Positions 44,375 through 55,138 of a stretch of 64,000 nt of DNA are shown one piece after another. Made by a program: the position numbers and the translations under genes. Within the stretch, counting starts at the first letter, position 1, and every line of letters begins with the position of its first letter. The stretch spans positions 3,906,001-3,970,000 of the forward strand of contig OX442319.1 of the NCBI GenBank assembly GCA_949358305.1, given 5' to 3'. The DNA comes from Strigamia acuminata (Eukaryota > Arthropoda > Chilopoda > Geophilomorpha > Linotaeniidae). Under the pieces are notes generated by a model. That model was not told the DNA's origin and did not search any database. It saw only the letters and a list, made by a program, of their open reading frames with translations.

Positions 44375-45350
44375 ATACATATAATTTGGTAAATTGAAAG
44401 AGAGTTCCCGCAAATACACGGTATTTGTAACGCATAGGGGTTTGTTTTGATACAAACGCCTATTCTTCGGAGTCGCCTCGGCACCCGAAGAATACCAACG
44501 AATTGTGCAACTAATATTAGAAGAATGCGAGGAAACCAAAAACTCATTAGATGACATCGTGGTGCACGGACGAACGGTCAGCGAGCATGACGAGCGGTTA
44601 GACCGAGTTTTAGAAGTGCTAGAAAGAAATGGACTGACATTGAACTTGAAAAAGTGTTCTTTTGGGATGTCAAGCTCAATTTCTTGGGCCACGTGATCTC
44701 AAAAGGCGGAATATCTGTGGCGGAGCAGAAAGTGAAAGCAGTAAGAGATGCACGGGCGCCGAAGTCCGAAACGGAAGTAAGAAGCTTTTTAGGGCTTGTC
44801 AACTACTGTTCCCGGGTCCCGCTACATTAAGGATTTTGCGACGTTGGCGGAACCGTTGAGAGCCGTCGCTCGCAAAGAAATGGACTTTAAATGGGGAAAA
44901 GCACAGGAAACGCCGTTCCAAGTTCTGAAAGAAGCGTTGTGCCGAGCGGAGACGTTGGCATTTTTTAGAAAACATGCCATTACGCAGTTGATCGTGGACG
45001 CATCAATAGTTGGGCTGAGAGCAGTCCTCGTACAAACACAAAAGGATGGACAGAAGATACCAATCGCTTTTGCAAGCAGGTCCCTCTCGACGGTGGAGCG
45101 CAGATATTCACAAACGAAAAAAGAAGCGCTCGCCGTCGTTTGGGCGTGCGAAAAGTTCAGAATATACCTAATTGGTATGAAATTCGAACTAATCACGGAT
45201 CATAAAGCCCTAGAAGTGATCTACTCAAGTAGATCGAAACCAAGTGCACGGATTGAGAGATGGGTTTTACGACTCCAAACCTTCAAATTCGCAATCCGAC
45301 ATAAAGCAGGGTCGACGAATATAGCGGACGCGCTGTCCCGTCTTCTCCTT
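44375..45350 (+). pseudogene. Ty3/gypsy pol fragment: RT and RNase H
   Basis: Starting near 44390 the translation shows KESSRKYTVFVTHRGLF, an in-frame stop, then FGVASAPEEYQRIVQ, SLDDIVVHG (the YxDD site with S for Y), LNLKKCSFG, a frame change, FLGHVISKGGISV, ETEVRSFLGLVNYC, another change, then an open stretch to 45404 with LIVDASIVGLRAVL, RRYSQTKKEALAVVWACEKF, LITDHKALEVI and NIADALSRL (RNase H). The upstream and downstream parts of the element are absent. It differs clearly from the intact element at 48284, so it is another gypsy lineage. Confidence 0.85.
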
Positions 45351-45404
45351 TTCTTTATATCTTATTTAACTTGTATTTATTTTAACCTTAGGCAACACCT
45401 TTAA

Positions 45405-46974
45405 CCATTTTATTTCAGGACTAAGTCTATTAAATTAGCGTCCGACCTGTGATTTAACCCGATCTCAGCAATTATTATATTTTTAAATTATTTATTACTT
45501 ATTTTATTTTGTACACTCTTGTAGTAGTCCAATACTGTGATTGTTACATTGTTCCAGAAAGTGACCAAATAGCAAAGATTGGTGAGGGGAGATTTTTCAT
45601 TTTTCATAACTGCATCTAAGCTTAACTTTCCTTCAATTGTTTTTCTGATTTATAATAGAATACAAATTGTTAGCTGAATGGTTAGCTTATTTTAGAACTG
45701 ATTTCCATGTTATTATTTTTCCTTTGGTTATTCTTTCCCTTTATCTATGTTTTTGCCTGCTTTGGAACAATTTACCTGGATTATCATGATAATCTGCTGT
45801 ATTTTTATTTTATGCACTTTCGATTTATTTGAATATTTCCTTTTATCACCTGTTTTGGGCTATTACTCGTTGGAAAATAACACTGACCTGCAATTTAAGG
45901 TTTCATAATTTTGTAAACTCTTAAAATTAAACAGATTAATCACTTTTGCGTTCGACATAGTAGCCACTCTCATCTCAATTGAGGGTGGACATCAAGTGAT
46001 CAACCATTAAGTTCATCAAGCAATGAAAGTTTTACATTTTGTTCGATTGATTTCCTGCATGTCATGCATCTCAAAGTACGATTTCATGGCGTGTCATAAT
46101 GCACGAGAAACAACTACAGCCCGAATTCTCACGGTCATTATATGATCAGCGCCCTTTTCATTTCTCCACACTTTGCATTCTCCCTGCTGAAGAATAAAGC
46201 CCGTTAGTCGGTCTTAATTCGCTAACATTTTTAGCCACGACTGACTTCCTCTCCATTTCTGGACACATTTACAAAGTATTTGACGTCTCAATTGTTGATT
46301 TATTTTCGCATTTCCGATTTGAAGACGCGGTTTGCTGCCAGGCACCGACCGTTTGAAGCGACCTAGGAGTAGAGAATTCTCTTCATTGCACGTTTTGTAA
46401 GTGAGGCAAGGTAGTTCGGTCTTAATTGGGATATCATTGTTTTGTGATGCCTGCGAACTTTCAATCTTTTGGTTAACACAAGCCCCTAATAACCTAGTTT
46501 TTCTAGAACCATTGATCCCATTCAAAATTAACGGCATGACAACCTTTACCATAATAACCAATAAATCTTTGTTCTTTTATGCCCTAATTGTATTGTTTTC
46601 TCTACCAATAAATTACCACTTCTAAAGTTATTTAATCTCAGACAGAATGTTTTTACTTGTGTTTTCCTAAAAGTTTTTCGTACTTAAAATGCTTATACTT
46701 AAAAATGTACAATTGTTTTAAAATCCTGGTCCATCCTGTGACGTTTGACCACATCATTTTAATTGTTCGTCTTACCGTTATGTCCCTGTGATGTCCCATT
46801 TTTGGTTCATTGAATTACAGTAAATCTAATATTTAATTGTTATACCGGTTAACTTTTATTTATATGATGATTTCCGAAAATTTTGTTTAATTTATATTAG
46901 TCATTGTAGTATTTGGGCACCTGCCCCAGTGTCTGCTTTCATTACAAGCAGTAATAAAAGTTTAGCGGGTGGGA
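45405..46974. repeat. ~3-kb duplicated sequence, copy 2 first part
   Basis: From about 45538 this matches copy 1 and lacks both the Tc1 insertion (site at about 45616) and the gag-only LTR insertion (site 46297-46301). It keeps about 85 bp (around 45987-46070) absent from copy 1. No gene. Confidence 0.7.
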
Positions 46975-47702
46975 GATGAGAGCATGGGGCCAGTAAAGTC
47001 AACATGCCACTTATGCAGACAGAATATTCCAAAATGTATTTTCCGCCAAACCGTTGTGTTATCCAAATAGAAGGAAAACACATTAATAATTGTGCCCACA
47101 AATGAATGGTGGTAAAAAGATTCTCTTTCTTACCCCATTGAAAATCCGGCGACTAAAATGATCGTAAAATACAATTTAAATGAAAAAAATCAAAATACTG
47201 CCTTTACATACGGGATCAAATTATTTGCACCCACAAATTAATTGAAAAATTACTCAATTACGTCGAAAACGTCATGAAAACGTTTCCGGGGAAAATAAAA
47301 GAATTTGGGGGTTCGGTTCAATGATTAGGGTAGAAATTCAACATGTGCGCAATTAAATATTTCTGGTGTTTTGGAAAATACGAATGGGGGGCCGATAAAT
47401 ACAACCCTTTACATACTGGATCTTGATTACTGTTGTTGCACGCAGTGAAGTCAACTTTTCTCAGTGGAACTACGGACGGGTGAATGCAGATTATTATCGC
47501 TGAAGACAGTAATCCGCCGAGACAAACGATGGAAATAACCAAATAACATCCTAAAAATAAATAAGTTAAAAAAATCTAAAAAATAGTTTGGAAATTTTTA
47601 AATTTTTACAAAAATTGATTTAAATTTCAAACCAGTGTCAAACTCTGGTTGCGGTTCGCTTGTATCTCCATTCAGAGATGCGACACTCTTTACAGAACTC
47701 AT
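46975..47702 (-). pseudogene. SLC17/MFS-type transporter, stranded N-terminal exons
   Basis: Three phase-compatible exons can be built on the minus strand. Exon 1, 47702-47633, is MSSVKSVASLNGDTSEP and onward. Exon 2, 47550-47417, starts after TTATTTTTAG, ends at the donor GTATGTAA, and encodes a membrane helix (CYLVISIVCLGGLLSSAIII) plus an Asn-rich loop. Exon 3, from 47152 after CATTTTAG, reads FQWGKKENLF, then WITQRFGGKYIL and SGMLTLLAPCSH. The last part matches the SLC17 pattern (W----QG--L, then GG-LA-RFGGK--, G-LTLLTP) at transmembrane helices 2-3. The gene is cut off there by the duplicated host sequence, which resumes with CCACCCGCTAAAC. Copy 1 of that sequence lacks this segment. Only about 130 of ~480 residues remain. 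Confidence 0.5.
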
Positions 47703-47858
47703 GTTTTGTTTTATGGTTTCACGGTAATGTCGAGGAGAGCCTCGACATTTCTTTGCTCTATAATTCCTCAGATAAGTTAGTTCCTGATTCTTCAAACTAG
47801 CAAGAAAGTCAAACAAGAGATCTTAGAGACCAAGAAAGTGTAATGCACAGTAGTTGAT

Positions 47859-48260
47859 GTGGTACCAGGAAAATATTGTCATTTCAACACGAGACCCATC
47901 AAACTGCAAAATTCAGAAGGTAACAAAATTGGTTTAAAGATTAATGTTGATGGCTTCCCAATTGCAAAAACTTTGAGCACTCAATTGTGGCCAATCTTAG
48001 GACAAATCGCAAGCACCTCATCCCACTATTGGAAATTGGAATTTTCTGTTAAAAAAGGAAGCCTGGTCAGATGGCAGACTACATAAAAATATGCAGAAGC
48101 AAATACTTTGATTAATGATGGTAGCTTGTATCAAAAGAAATAATTCCTGCAGAGTCATTAAACGATTAATGTGTGATGCACCAGCACGAGCGTACATTAC
48201 AAGTTCAATATCAAGAATAGCCAAAACTAATCCATCATCTTGTGCGTGAATAGATCCCAC
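47859..48260 (+). pseudogene. transposase-like fragment (KINVDGFPIAK type), copy 2
   Basis: The frame 47859-48086 contains KIGLKINVDGFPIAKTLSTQ and LWPILGQ; further on, at about 48160, another frame gives MCDAPARAYITS. Both blocks are characteristic of one family of transposon proteins (VDGLPI-KS--Q-WPILG followed later by CDAPAR-FI). The middle is missing and frames are broken. Confidence 0.5.
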
Positions 48261-48283
48261 AATTTGGATTCAGCTTCGAACTT

Positions 48284-48467
48284 TAGTATATATCTTACTA
48301 ATAACAAATTATGTTGAGGATGGTTGAAATGAAAGGTCAGTCATATTAGGCTAAGAACTAACAAGTGCTTTATTCGGGGTCAAGCTACAAGGTGGCGCTG
48401 GGGGTACAGCGCCTGAGGCAAAGATAACGTCACTACACAAAACATGCAGTGAAGTCCGAACACAGCA
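48284..48467 (-). repeat. 3' LTR of the gypsy element
   Basis: 184 bp, identical by eye to 52822-53005. Contains AATAAA on the minus strand (plus TTTATT at about 48370). Confidence 0.95.
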
Positions 48468-48567
48468 TCATTCCCCATTAATGGCACATTAATCAAATCA
48501 CAAATACAATAATAGAATTCATTCACGATAGACAATGTACCAATTCGATTAATAAAAACAAATACAC

Positions 48568-51500
48568 TTAATCACTGTTATTATATCCGTAAAATTGTGT
48601 CGGGTTGCGGATACGCTGAGGATGGCGGTACGGCACAACAGGAGTATTGACGGGAACAGGAGGAGGTGTAGGAGCTGGAGAAGCATTACGAACGTTTGGG
48701 AGATTGGGTGAATTGGGAGGAGCAACTAGGACTTGCGGTTGTACAACTGGCGGTGTGTTACCGAGGTTTGAGTCGTCAATTATCAAAGGAAAATGTCCGC
48801 GATTCCCTCCCCCCTCCGGAGTTTGAGCGTGCAGAGTCTGGCGTTTTCGGAGCTGGTCCGCATGTCGGTTCCAAATTATGGCATTTCCGACGGCCACATC
48901 GTACGTGGTGGACGATGTCTTCTGCGATATTACTCCAGGAACCCATCTCGCGGCGTGCGAATAGTCGCGCGCGAACACCAATTCCCCAGGCTCGAAGGAA
49001 CGGCGCGTTTCCACAGTTGTTGGTTCCGGCATTAAGCGGGGGTTCAACAAATGTAATCTGGTACGGACAGTTCGTTGTAGAAATGCCTCGGACGGCGTAG
49101 TCCGTGTAGAAACGTGCGGGGTCGAGCGATAGGCAATTAAAAATTGGTCAACGGCTTCTGAAATGCTCAAATTCAAATTTAGAAATTTTCCGACTTGATT
49201 TTTAAATGTCTTCACGAAGCCTTCCACTGCTCCGTTGGTAGCTGGGTGGAAAGGCGGTGAACGAGTTTGTCGGATGCCGTTCCGTGACAGGAAGTCAACA
49301 AATTCCGCTGAAGTGAATTGCGGCCCATTGTCGGAATGAACGTGGATCGGCAAGCCGTGACGTTTAAACCAACATTTTAAAACCGCAATTGTTGCTTTCG
49401 AGGTAGTGGCGGTCATCATACGAACTTCGCACCACTTGGTGCGCGCATCCACAGCCAGCAGGAACATTTTGCCATGGAAGGGGCCGGCGAAATCGAGGTG
49501 GATTCGCCCCCAAATTTCGTCGGGAATGGGCCAACGCAGGTCGGACGTCTTTGGCGGATCCGGGAGTGCGCGCTGGCACACGTCGCACGAACGCACCATC
49601 GACTCGATGTCACGGTCGATTGACGGCCACCAAACTGTTGAGCGAGCGAGCGACTTGGTGCGAACGATTCCGAAATGTCCTGCATGCAACTCCGTCAGGA
49701 CTGCACGGCGAAGCTGCTCTGGCACGACCAAACGCTCCGACAGGAACAAGAATGGTCCATGTGTGGAAAAGGCGGACCTGTGCTTATAAAAATTTATTAA
49801 GTCAGGTGTCTTTGATTTCCATTCGTCTCGGATGCACTGCAGAACTGCTTGCAATTGGGCGTCTGCGTCGTATGCTGCACGCAAGGCTGCTTGCGATACT
49901 GGAAACTGCGAAAGAGAAACGGAAAATATTTCGTTAACGTGCATGTCGAGGTCTTCTCGACCGTCGACAACAGGTTGAGGATTGCGAGACAATCCATCTG
50001 CAATTTGGTTGTCGACCGCAGGCACATGCTCGATAGCATAATCGTAGGCACTCAGGAAAATTGCCCACCGGTGCAGGCGAGCGGCGACAATTTGATTGCA
50101 TCCTTTCTTCTCTCCGAAAATGGCCACCAGCGGTTTGTGGTCAGTTCGTAAAATGAATTTTCTCCCAAACAGGTGATGATGGAAGCGGCGAACGCCATAA
50201 ACGATCGCAAGACCTTCACGGTCGATTTGCGCATAATTTTTCTGCGCGCTGGACAAGAGGGAACTAGCAAAGGCAATCGGACGATGGATTCCATTTTCTA
50301 CGTGGGAAATAAAGGCGCCCACACCGACCGGCGAGGCATCAACGGTCAGATAAAGTTGCTTCTTCGCGTCGTAGTGTGCCAGCGCTGAATCGACAGTTAC
50401 TGCAGCCTTGACCTTCGTCCAGGCCTTGTGTTGTTCCTGTCCCCATGTCCACGGCGTATCGTCGCGCGTGAGGCGGTAAAGCGGCTCTAATAAAGTGGAT
50501 AAATTATTAATAAATTTGCCATAATAGTTTATGAGCCCCAGGAACGATTTGAGCGATAAAACGTCGGTTGGCTGCATGGCGTTGCGTAGTGGAGCCAATT
50601 TTGAGTCCACTGGCGTGATTCCTAGCTTGGAAATGTTCAGCCCCAAAAACTGCACACAAGCACGCAAAAACTTGCACTTTTTCCTATTTAATGTTAAATT
50701 GGCTTTGTTAAATGCACCCAATAATTGATCCAGGTTGCATAAGTGCGTTGCGTTTGTTGCACCGGTCACGGCCGAATCATCAATGAACGGCTGCGTACTC
50801 TCGACTTTGGCTGTTAATTTGTCCATCTCGCGTTGGAAGATTGCCGGCGCGCTGGATATCCCGTAAAAAAGTCTATTTACTGTGAAGAGACCCAAGTGGG
50901 TATTAATTGTGCACACCAATTTACTCTCTGCATCCAACTCCAGCTGGTTGTAGGCGTGATTCATATCAAGAGTAGAATACGTCTCACCGCCCGACAACTT
51001 CGCTGCAACATCTTCAAACAGAGGTAAAGGGTAAGAGTTGGGGAGAACCGCCTTATTTATGGTTCTATTATAGCATCCCGCTATCTTTAACGTGCCATCT
51101 GATTTAAGGACATGCATAATAGGTGTCGCCCATTTAGAAGAAGCGACAGGAGTTATGATACCTAAATCCTGCAGTCTGCGCAGCTCTTCCTCCAGTCGTG
51201 GCTTCATCGCGAGTGGAACTGGGTAATTCTTCAAAAATATCGGTTGCACGGCCGGATCGATGTCGATGTGGACCTTGTGCACGTTGTAGCATCCGATTTC
51301 ATCGCGAAAAACGTTGGCATGACGTTCCAAAATCTCGTCCAATCTGTTGGACGACGGTGTATCGAGCTTCTCGGGCGTTGGCGTCGATGTGGACAACGAA
51401 AATACTTCTGCGCCCACCAGGTCGCCAGTTTTCGACAGCAAACCAAATGCTTCGAGCCAGTCGCGGCCAAGAAGTGGGACGGGGCCGTGAGTCGCCACGC

Positions 51501-52626
51501 ACAACGGCAAACGAAAATCGCGATCACGATGACGAACCGGAACTTCGCAAACCCCTTCCATTCGGAGTGTTGTGCCGCCATACGTATTCATCTGGATCGG
51601 AAGGGGCTGCAATGGAAAATTTGAAAAATTTTTAGTGTAAGTTTCGAGATTTATAAATGTAGCGCCTGCTCCCGTGTCCATTTCCATTAGGAGATTGACA
51701 TTAGCAATTTTAATGGCCAAAATAATTGGTTGTGTGGCCTTAATGCCAATCGCGTTGACGGTCGTCGTCAAATCCGGCTCGACAGCGTAGTACGTGAGCT
51801 GTTGTGGCATCTCGACTGCATGGACTGGAGCTGGTGACTTCAAGACCGACCGGCAAACTGGTTTGATGTGGCCAGTTTTTCCGCATCCGTGGCACGTGGC
51901 ATCGCGAAAACGGCACGCTTCACGCGTGTGCGACTTACTGCCGCAAGCAGAACACGCCGACGCATTTCCTTTCGAGTTGGATGGTTGGCGGACTGCTTGA
52001 GATGAGGTAGTGCCCCTCGAGGAGCGTTTTCTACCCTTAAACGCATCGTGACGTGGCCTGGAGTCGTGTTGGAGTTTGTGCACCGGCAGCGCCGACGCAT
52101 TTTGCGTCGCGATCGTCGAAAATTCCTTTTGCGACACTTCAGCAGCGGCAGCGAACTCGACCGCGTCGTCGAACGTCAAATCTTTTTTTAACGTGAGCGC
52201 CTGTTGCACTTGCTCATTCTGGAGGCCACAAAGAAAGCGATTTCTCAATTCGTTGGTTTTATCGGCGAACTCACAGTTTTGGGCCAGGTCCTGAAGAGCG
52301 AGAGAATACTCCAGCACGGTTTCATTCGGCAGTCGATCACGGCGGTGAAAACGGCGAATTTCTCCCAGCACGAGCGGCTTCGCGCGTGCATTTTTCTGCA
52401 TCAAGGCCACAAGGTCCGCGTACTTCAATTCAGCAGCTTCCTTCGGCGCCGCGAGCGTGTCCAGCTGCTTGAAGGTCGGCATGCCGACGTACGACAAGAG
52501 CGTATGGACCTTCTCCTGGTCATCGACGATCTTATTGCAAGCAAAAATACTTGTCATACGCTTGCAATACAGGCCCCAATCCTCTGTTGGATCGTATTCC
52601 CGCGGTGTCCCTTTTAGAGCTGACAT
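48568..52626 (-). CDS. Gag-Pol polyprotein of the gypsy element, intact
   Basis: 1352 residues in one frame. Gag region 1-260 ends in two CCHC zinc knuckles (C225-C228-H233-C238 and C245-C248-H253-C258). Protease active site is MDTGA (D317). Reverse transcriptase spans about 460-640 with LDMNHAYNQLEL (D554) and FIDD (614-617, Phe in place of the usual Tyr of YxDD). RNase H has D763, E804 and D829. Integrase has an HHCC zinc site (H981, H984 or nearby, C1014, C1017) and a DD35E core: D1045 (HLDFAGPF), D1099 (HSDNGPQF) and E1135 (GAVEGFVK). No stop or frameshift interrupts it. The double knuckle with RFRDATCHGCGKTGH is typical of Mag/K02A2.6-like elements. The replication enzymes all look complete. 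Confidence 0.95.
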   Translation of the reverse strand: MSALKGTPREYDPTEDWGLYCKRMTSIFACNKIVDDQEKVHTLLSYVGMPTFKQLDTLAAPKEAAELKYADLVALMQKNARAKPLVLGEIRRFHRRDRLPNETVLEYSLALQDLAQNCEFADKTNELRNRFLCGLQNEQVQQALTLKKDLTFDDAVEFAAAAEVSQKEFSTIATQNASALPVHKLQHDSRPRHDAFKGRKRSSRGTTSSQAVRQPSNSKGNASACSACGSKSHTREACRFRDATCHGCGKTGHIKPVCRSVLKSPAPVHAVEMPQQLTYYAVEPDLTTTVNAIGIKATQPIILAIKIANVNLLMEMDTGAGATFINLETYTKNFSNFPLQPLPIQMNTYGGTTLRMEGVCEVPVRHRDRDFRLPLCVATHGPVPLLGRDWLEAFGLLSKTGDLVGAEVFSLSTSTPTPEKLDTPSSNRLDEILERHANVFRDEIGCYNVHKVHIDIDPAVQPIFLKNYPVPLAMKPRLEEELRRLQDLGIITPVASSKWATPIMHVLKSDGTLKIAGCYNRTINKAVLPNSYPLPLFEDVAAKLSGGETYSTLDMNHAYNQLELDAESKLVCTINTHLGLFTVNRLFYGISSAPAIFQREMDKLTAKVESTQPFIDDSAVTGATNATHLCNLDQLLGAFNKANLTLNRKKCKFLRACVQFLGLNISKLGITPVDSKLAPLRNAMQPTDVLSLKSFLGLINYYGKFINNLSTLLEPLYRLTRDDTPWTWGQEQHKAWTKVKAAVTVDSALAHYDAKKQLYLTVDASPVGVGAFISHVENGIHRPIAFASSLLSSAQKNYAQIDREGLAIVYGVRRFHHHLFGRKFILRTDHKPLVAIFGEKKGCNQIVAARLHRWAIFLSAYDYAIEHVPAVDNQIADGLSRNPQPVVDGREDLDMHVNEIFSVSLSQFPVSQAALRAAYDADAQLQAVLQCIRDEWKSKTPDLINFYKHRSAFSTHGPFLFLSERLVVPEQLRRAVLTELHAGHFGIVRTKSLARSTVWWPSIDRDIESMVRSCDVCQRALPDPPKTSDLRWPIPDEIWGRIHLDFAGPFHGKMFLLAVDARTKWCEVRMMTATTSKATIAVLKCWFKRHGLPIHVHSDNGPQFTSAEFVDFLSRNGIRQTRSPPFHPATNGAVEGFVKTFKNQVGKFLNLNLSISEAVDQFLIAYRSTPHVSTRTTPSEAFLQRTVRTRLHLLNPRLMPEPTTVETRRSFEPGELVFARDYSHAARWVPGVISQKTSSTTYDVAVGNAIIWNRHADQLRKRQTLHAQTPEGGGNRGHFPLIIDDSNLGNTPPVVQPQVLVAPPNSPNLPNVRNASPAPTPPPVPVNTPVVPYRHPQRIRNPTQFYGYNNSD

Positions 52627-52821
52627 ATTGATGGCAAAAGTCGGCGTTGAGTACGAAAACGCGAGGAAAACGTGACAATGGAACGTAGGCCTAACGTCGG
52701 GACGGCGTGGTCAGCAACGGGCCGAAAAAGTGGTCAAAAAGTTCGAAAAACACGAAAAAACTTGCGTCGCTACTGGATTCATTAGTTGAACGTGGATTTC
52801 GGATCCTATCTCGTCGCCATT

Positions 52822-53005
52822 TAGTATATATCTTACTAATAACAAATTATGTTGAGGATGGTTGAAATGAAAGGTCAGTCATATTAGGCTAAGAACTAAC
52901 AAGTGCTTTATTCGGGGTCAAGCTACAAGGTGGCGCTGGGGGTACAGCGCCTGAGGCAAAGATAACGTCACTACACAAAACATGCAGTGAAGTCCGAACA
53001 CAGCA
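52822..53005 (-). repeat. 5' LTR of the gypsy element
   Basis: 184 bp, the upstream LTR in element orientation; see the element entry. Confidence 0.95.
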
Positions 53006-53555
53006 AACTTAATGTTCGATTTCAAGAAATCATTCAAGAGGGCTGTCATGAAAAAACGGTGGCCTTTATTCCATTATTACTAGTTAGTATTGCTAGAGCA
53101 AATGTAAAAGTAGAAGTCATCGTGATAAGAGAGGCTTTGTTTTTTATGAAACGGATTCCACTTTTTAATTAGTTGAGAAAGAAACATAAATTGGGACAGT
53201 CTGCTAATCTTTTCCACCACGAGTTATTTCGACCAGCATTTATTTTGATTGGCTTCCTCTAGGCCAGGATTCTTTTCGACCACAAAAACCTATGAATAGT
53301 TGACAAAAATGACAACATCGTTAGATTATATGCCTTTATTTTTGTGTTTTTCTCTTTTTTTTCTCTACCGTTTATCACTTTGTGTTTTTTCATCACTTTT
53401 TTGGCTCGTTTATATTTTTATTTAGTTTTTAAAAATCATTTTCATCCATTTTTTATCCGTTTTTTTTTAATTTTACACTCTTGTAGCATGGAATGCAGTC
53501 TCACAAAACCAAAATTATTTTCACATTTTTTTTAATTGGTTAATGTTGTGCTCAT
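53006..53555. other. copy 2 of the duplicated sequence, right part
   Basis: Matches 43035-43530 and resumes exactly at the gypsy target duplication. Non-coding. Confidence 0.65.
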
Positions 53556-53559
53556 GCCT

Positions 53560-54190
53560 TGAAATAGTCTTACAATACAAAAATAGTTACAACATTATTA
53601 TCAGTAAATGCTGCACTCGTATGCTGGAGTACAGTCTTACAATACCGAATTAATTCCTAAATACCAGAGCTCTCTTTTAGCTAGATTGTGGTTGAAAAAC
53701 CAACAAGCTTTCCCAGGGGTGACCACCAGGAGGTAGAGAGTTGGATTTTACACCCCCACATTCAAGCACAAATTAAGATAAATTAAATTTGAAAATTATA
53801 CATATTTTTATACATACTACATCCATTAAAACCAAAAAAAATTCCTTTGTTCTATCCGTTTAGGCCTGGCAGCCATTTTGAACCGCAGTCCAAGTTAAAG
53901 AACAAACCGAGTGTCCTGTTGTGTTGAGCCTACTGAACACGAATTCACTTAACAAATAATAGAGTCGATTCCAATGGCTTCTACTTGCGTTGGAAATTTC
54001 TGGGTGTTGAATTTCACACGGAACGGCACACGCCGAACAGCGACGAGGAATGGCGCGGAGCTCGAAAACGACATGCGCTTCTCTGTATATGAGGTCTCGT
54101 CTCATTGGTTTATCAACATGCCACGTGAACTGTTTCAACGTTCATATTCTTTCCACCCGAGGGCGCAACAAACTCATTACACTAACCATA
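53560..54190. repeat. copy of the FLCN-upstream block
   Basis: Counterpart of 14530-15290 (see there). It is separated by about 350 bp of unmatched AT-rich sequence from FLCN exon 9 at 54541, so exons 1-8 and the promoter-proximal part are missing. Confidence 0.7.
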
Positions 54191-54540
54191 ATAGTATACA
54201 CTAACTTTATTGGCGAGTGGATCGTCACAAGTTTATTGTTCAAACAATTTTATTTTTCTTAATTCAATTTTCTTGTATCAATCAGGGAAAAAAATAAACT
54301 CGTTGGCTTCCATTTTATCCCAGAACAGCAGCAGATTTTGGCACGTAGATATGTGCTTAAAACGTGTGTTGCGATGTATCACGTGATTTATTACACCAGT
54401 AATTAACGTACAGCCTTTAAATGCTGAAATATGGGAAAAATTGGATAATTTTCACGACAAACTATAGTGTATACATGTCTAAGTATTCTCAGTATTGAAA
54501 AACAATAAAACCAGAAAACCGACATACCGCTAACCAATCA

Positions 54541-54882
54541 GTTGTTACATGTTTTGGGTGCTCAAGATCACGATAAACAAGTATTCATAAAATCACTATT
54601 TTTTTTGCCATGGAAATAATATTTCGTTGTTTTAGCTGATCAAATTTTGGATGACTGGGTTGAGCAGCCAATTCAAAACCCACATTCTTTCTGCAACTAT
54701 GAGTCATGGTAATGAAGGTGTGATATAAAGACAATAGCAGCGTTGGTGTCATCTTTTACATGGTGAAGATTTATGAAGCTTTGTAGCAGTGGTCTAAGTG
54801 CCAGGGATGCGGACCATTCTTGGCAAACTTGGCAAAATTATATTTTCATGAGTATTATTGCGTATAAAATGTGGAGTTTTTC
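54541..54882 (+). pseudogene. FLCN exon 9-10 fragment joined to ZNF-D
   Basis: Begins within exon 9 (TTGTTACATGTTTTGGGTGC), includes intron 9 without any MITE, and exon 10 with damage at its acceptor side (GCTGATCAAATTTTGGATGA) and a 5-base loss at ATGAGTCATGG. The 3' flank runs to about 54870 and is then fused directly to the interior of a zinc-finger gene. Non-functional. Confidence 0.8.
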
Positions 54883-55138
54883 GGGTTGTTAAATGTTTTC
54901 TTAAATCCCTACTTTGGGTGCAGGAATAATCACAAAAATGACACTTCAATGGGGTTTCCCTCGTGTGAGATCGCGTGTGGAAATCCAACTTCTGCTTAGT
55001 CCTAAAGGAAAATGAACACACGTGGCATTTGTAGGGCTTTTCTCCAACGTGAATCAGCATGTGTGACTTCAAACACGAATAAAATAAACTCGAATAATCA
55101 CACCGACTACAAGTGAAGCGCTGTAGTTTGCTCGTCAT
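54794..55138 (-). pseudogene. ZNF-D, truncated zinc-finger gene
   Basis: The start MTSKLQRFTCSRCDYSS lies at 55138. Fingers 1 and 2 are complete; finger 3 (CHFCDYSCTQSRDLRKHLTT) loses its last His because a deletion at about 54883 joins it to FLCN 3' flanking sequence, adding a meaningless tail. About nine fingers and the 3' spacer are gone. The frame can also be extended upstream to 55201 through leader sequence, but the family start is at 55138. Confidence 0.85.

Larger units (their letters stand above)
48284..53005 (-). mobile_element. full-length Ty3/gypsy (Mag-like) LTR retrotransposon
   Basis: 4722 bp with two 184-bp LTRs, flanked by AACTT on both sides (48279-48283 and 53006-53010). 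The empty site lies in the homologous copy near 43035. On the minus strand the 5' LTR (52822-53005) is followed after one base by TGGCGACGAGATAGGAT, a tRNA-type primer-binding site; before the 3' LTR is a purine-rich tract (ATTAATGGGGAATGA). LTRs begin TGCTGTG and end ATATACTA. By eye the two LTRs are identical over all 184 bases. One uninterrupted gag-pol ORF fills the interior. Everything needed for a young, possibly mobile element is visible. Confidence 0.95.

Noticed and set aside
48696-52675. Many plus-strand ORFs of 60-145 residues
   Set aside because: All are antisense shadows of the intact gag-pol ORF.
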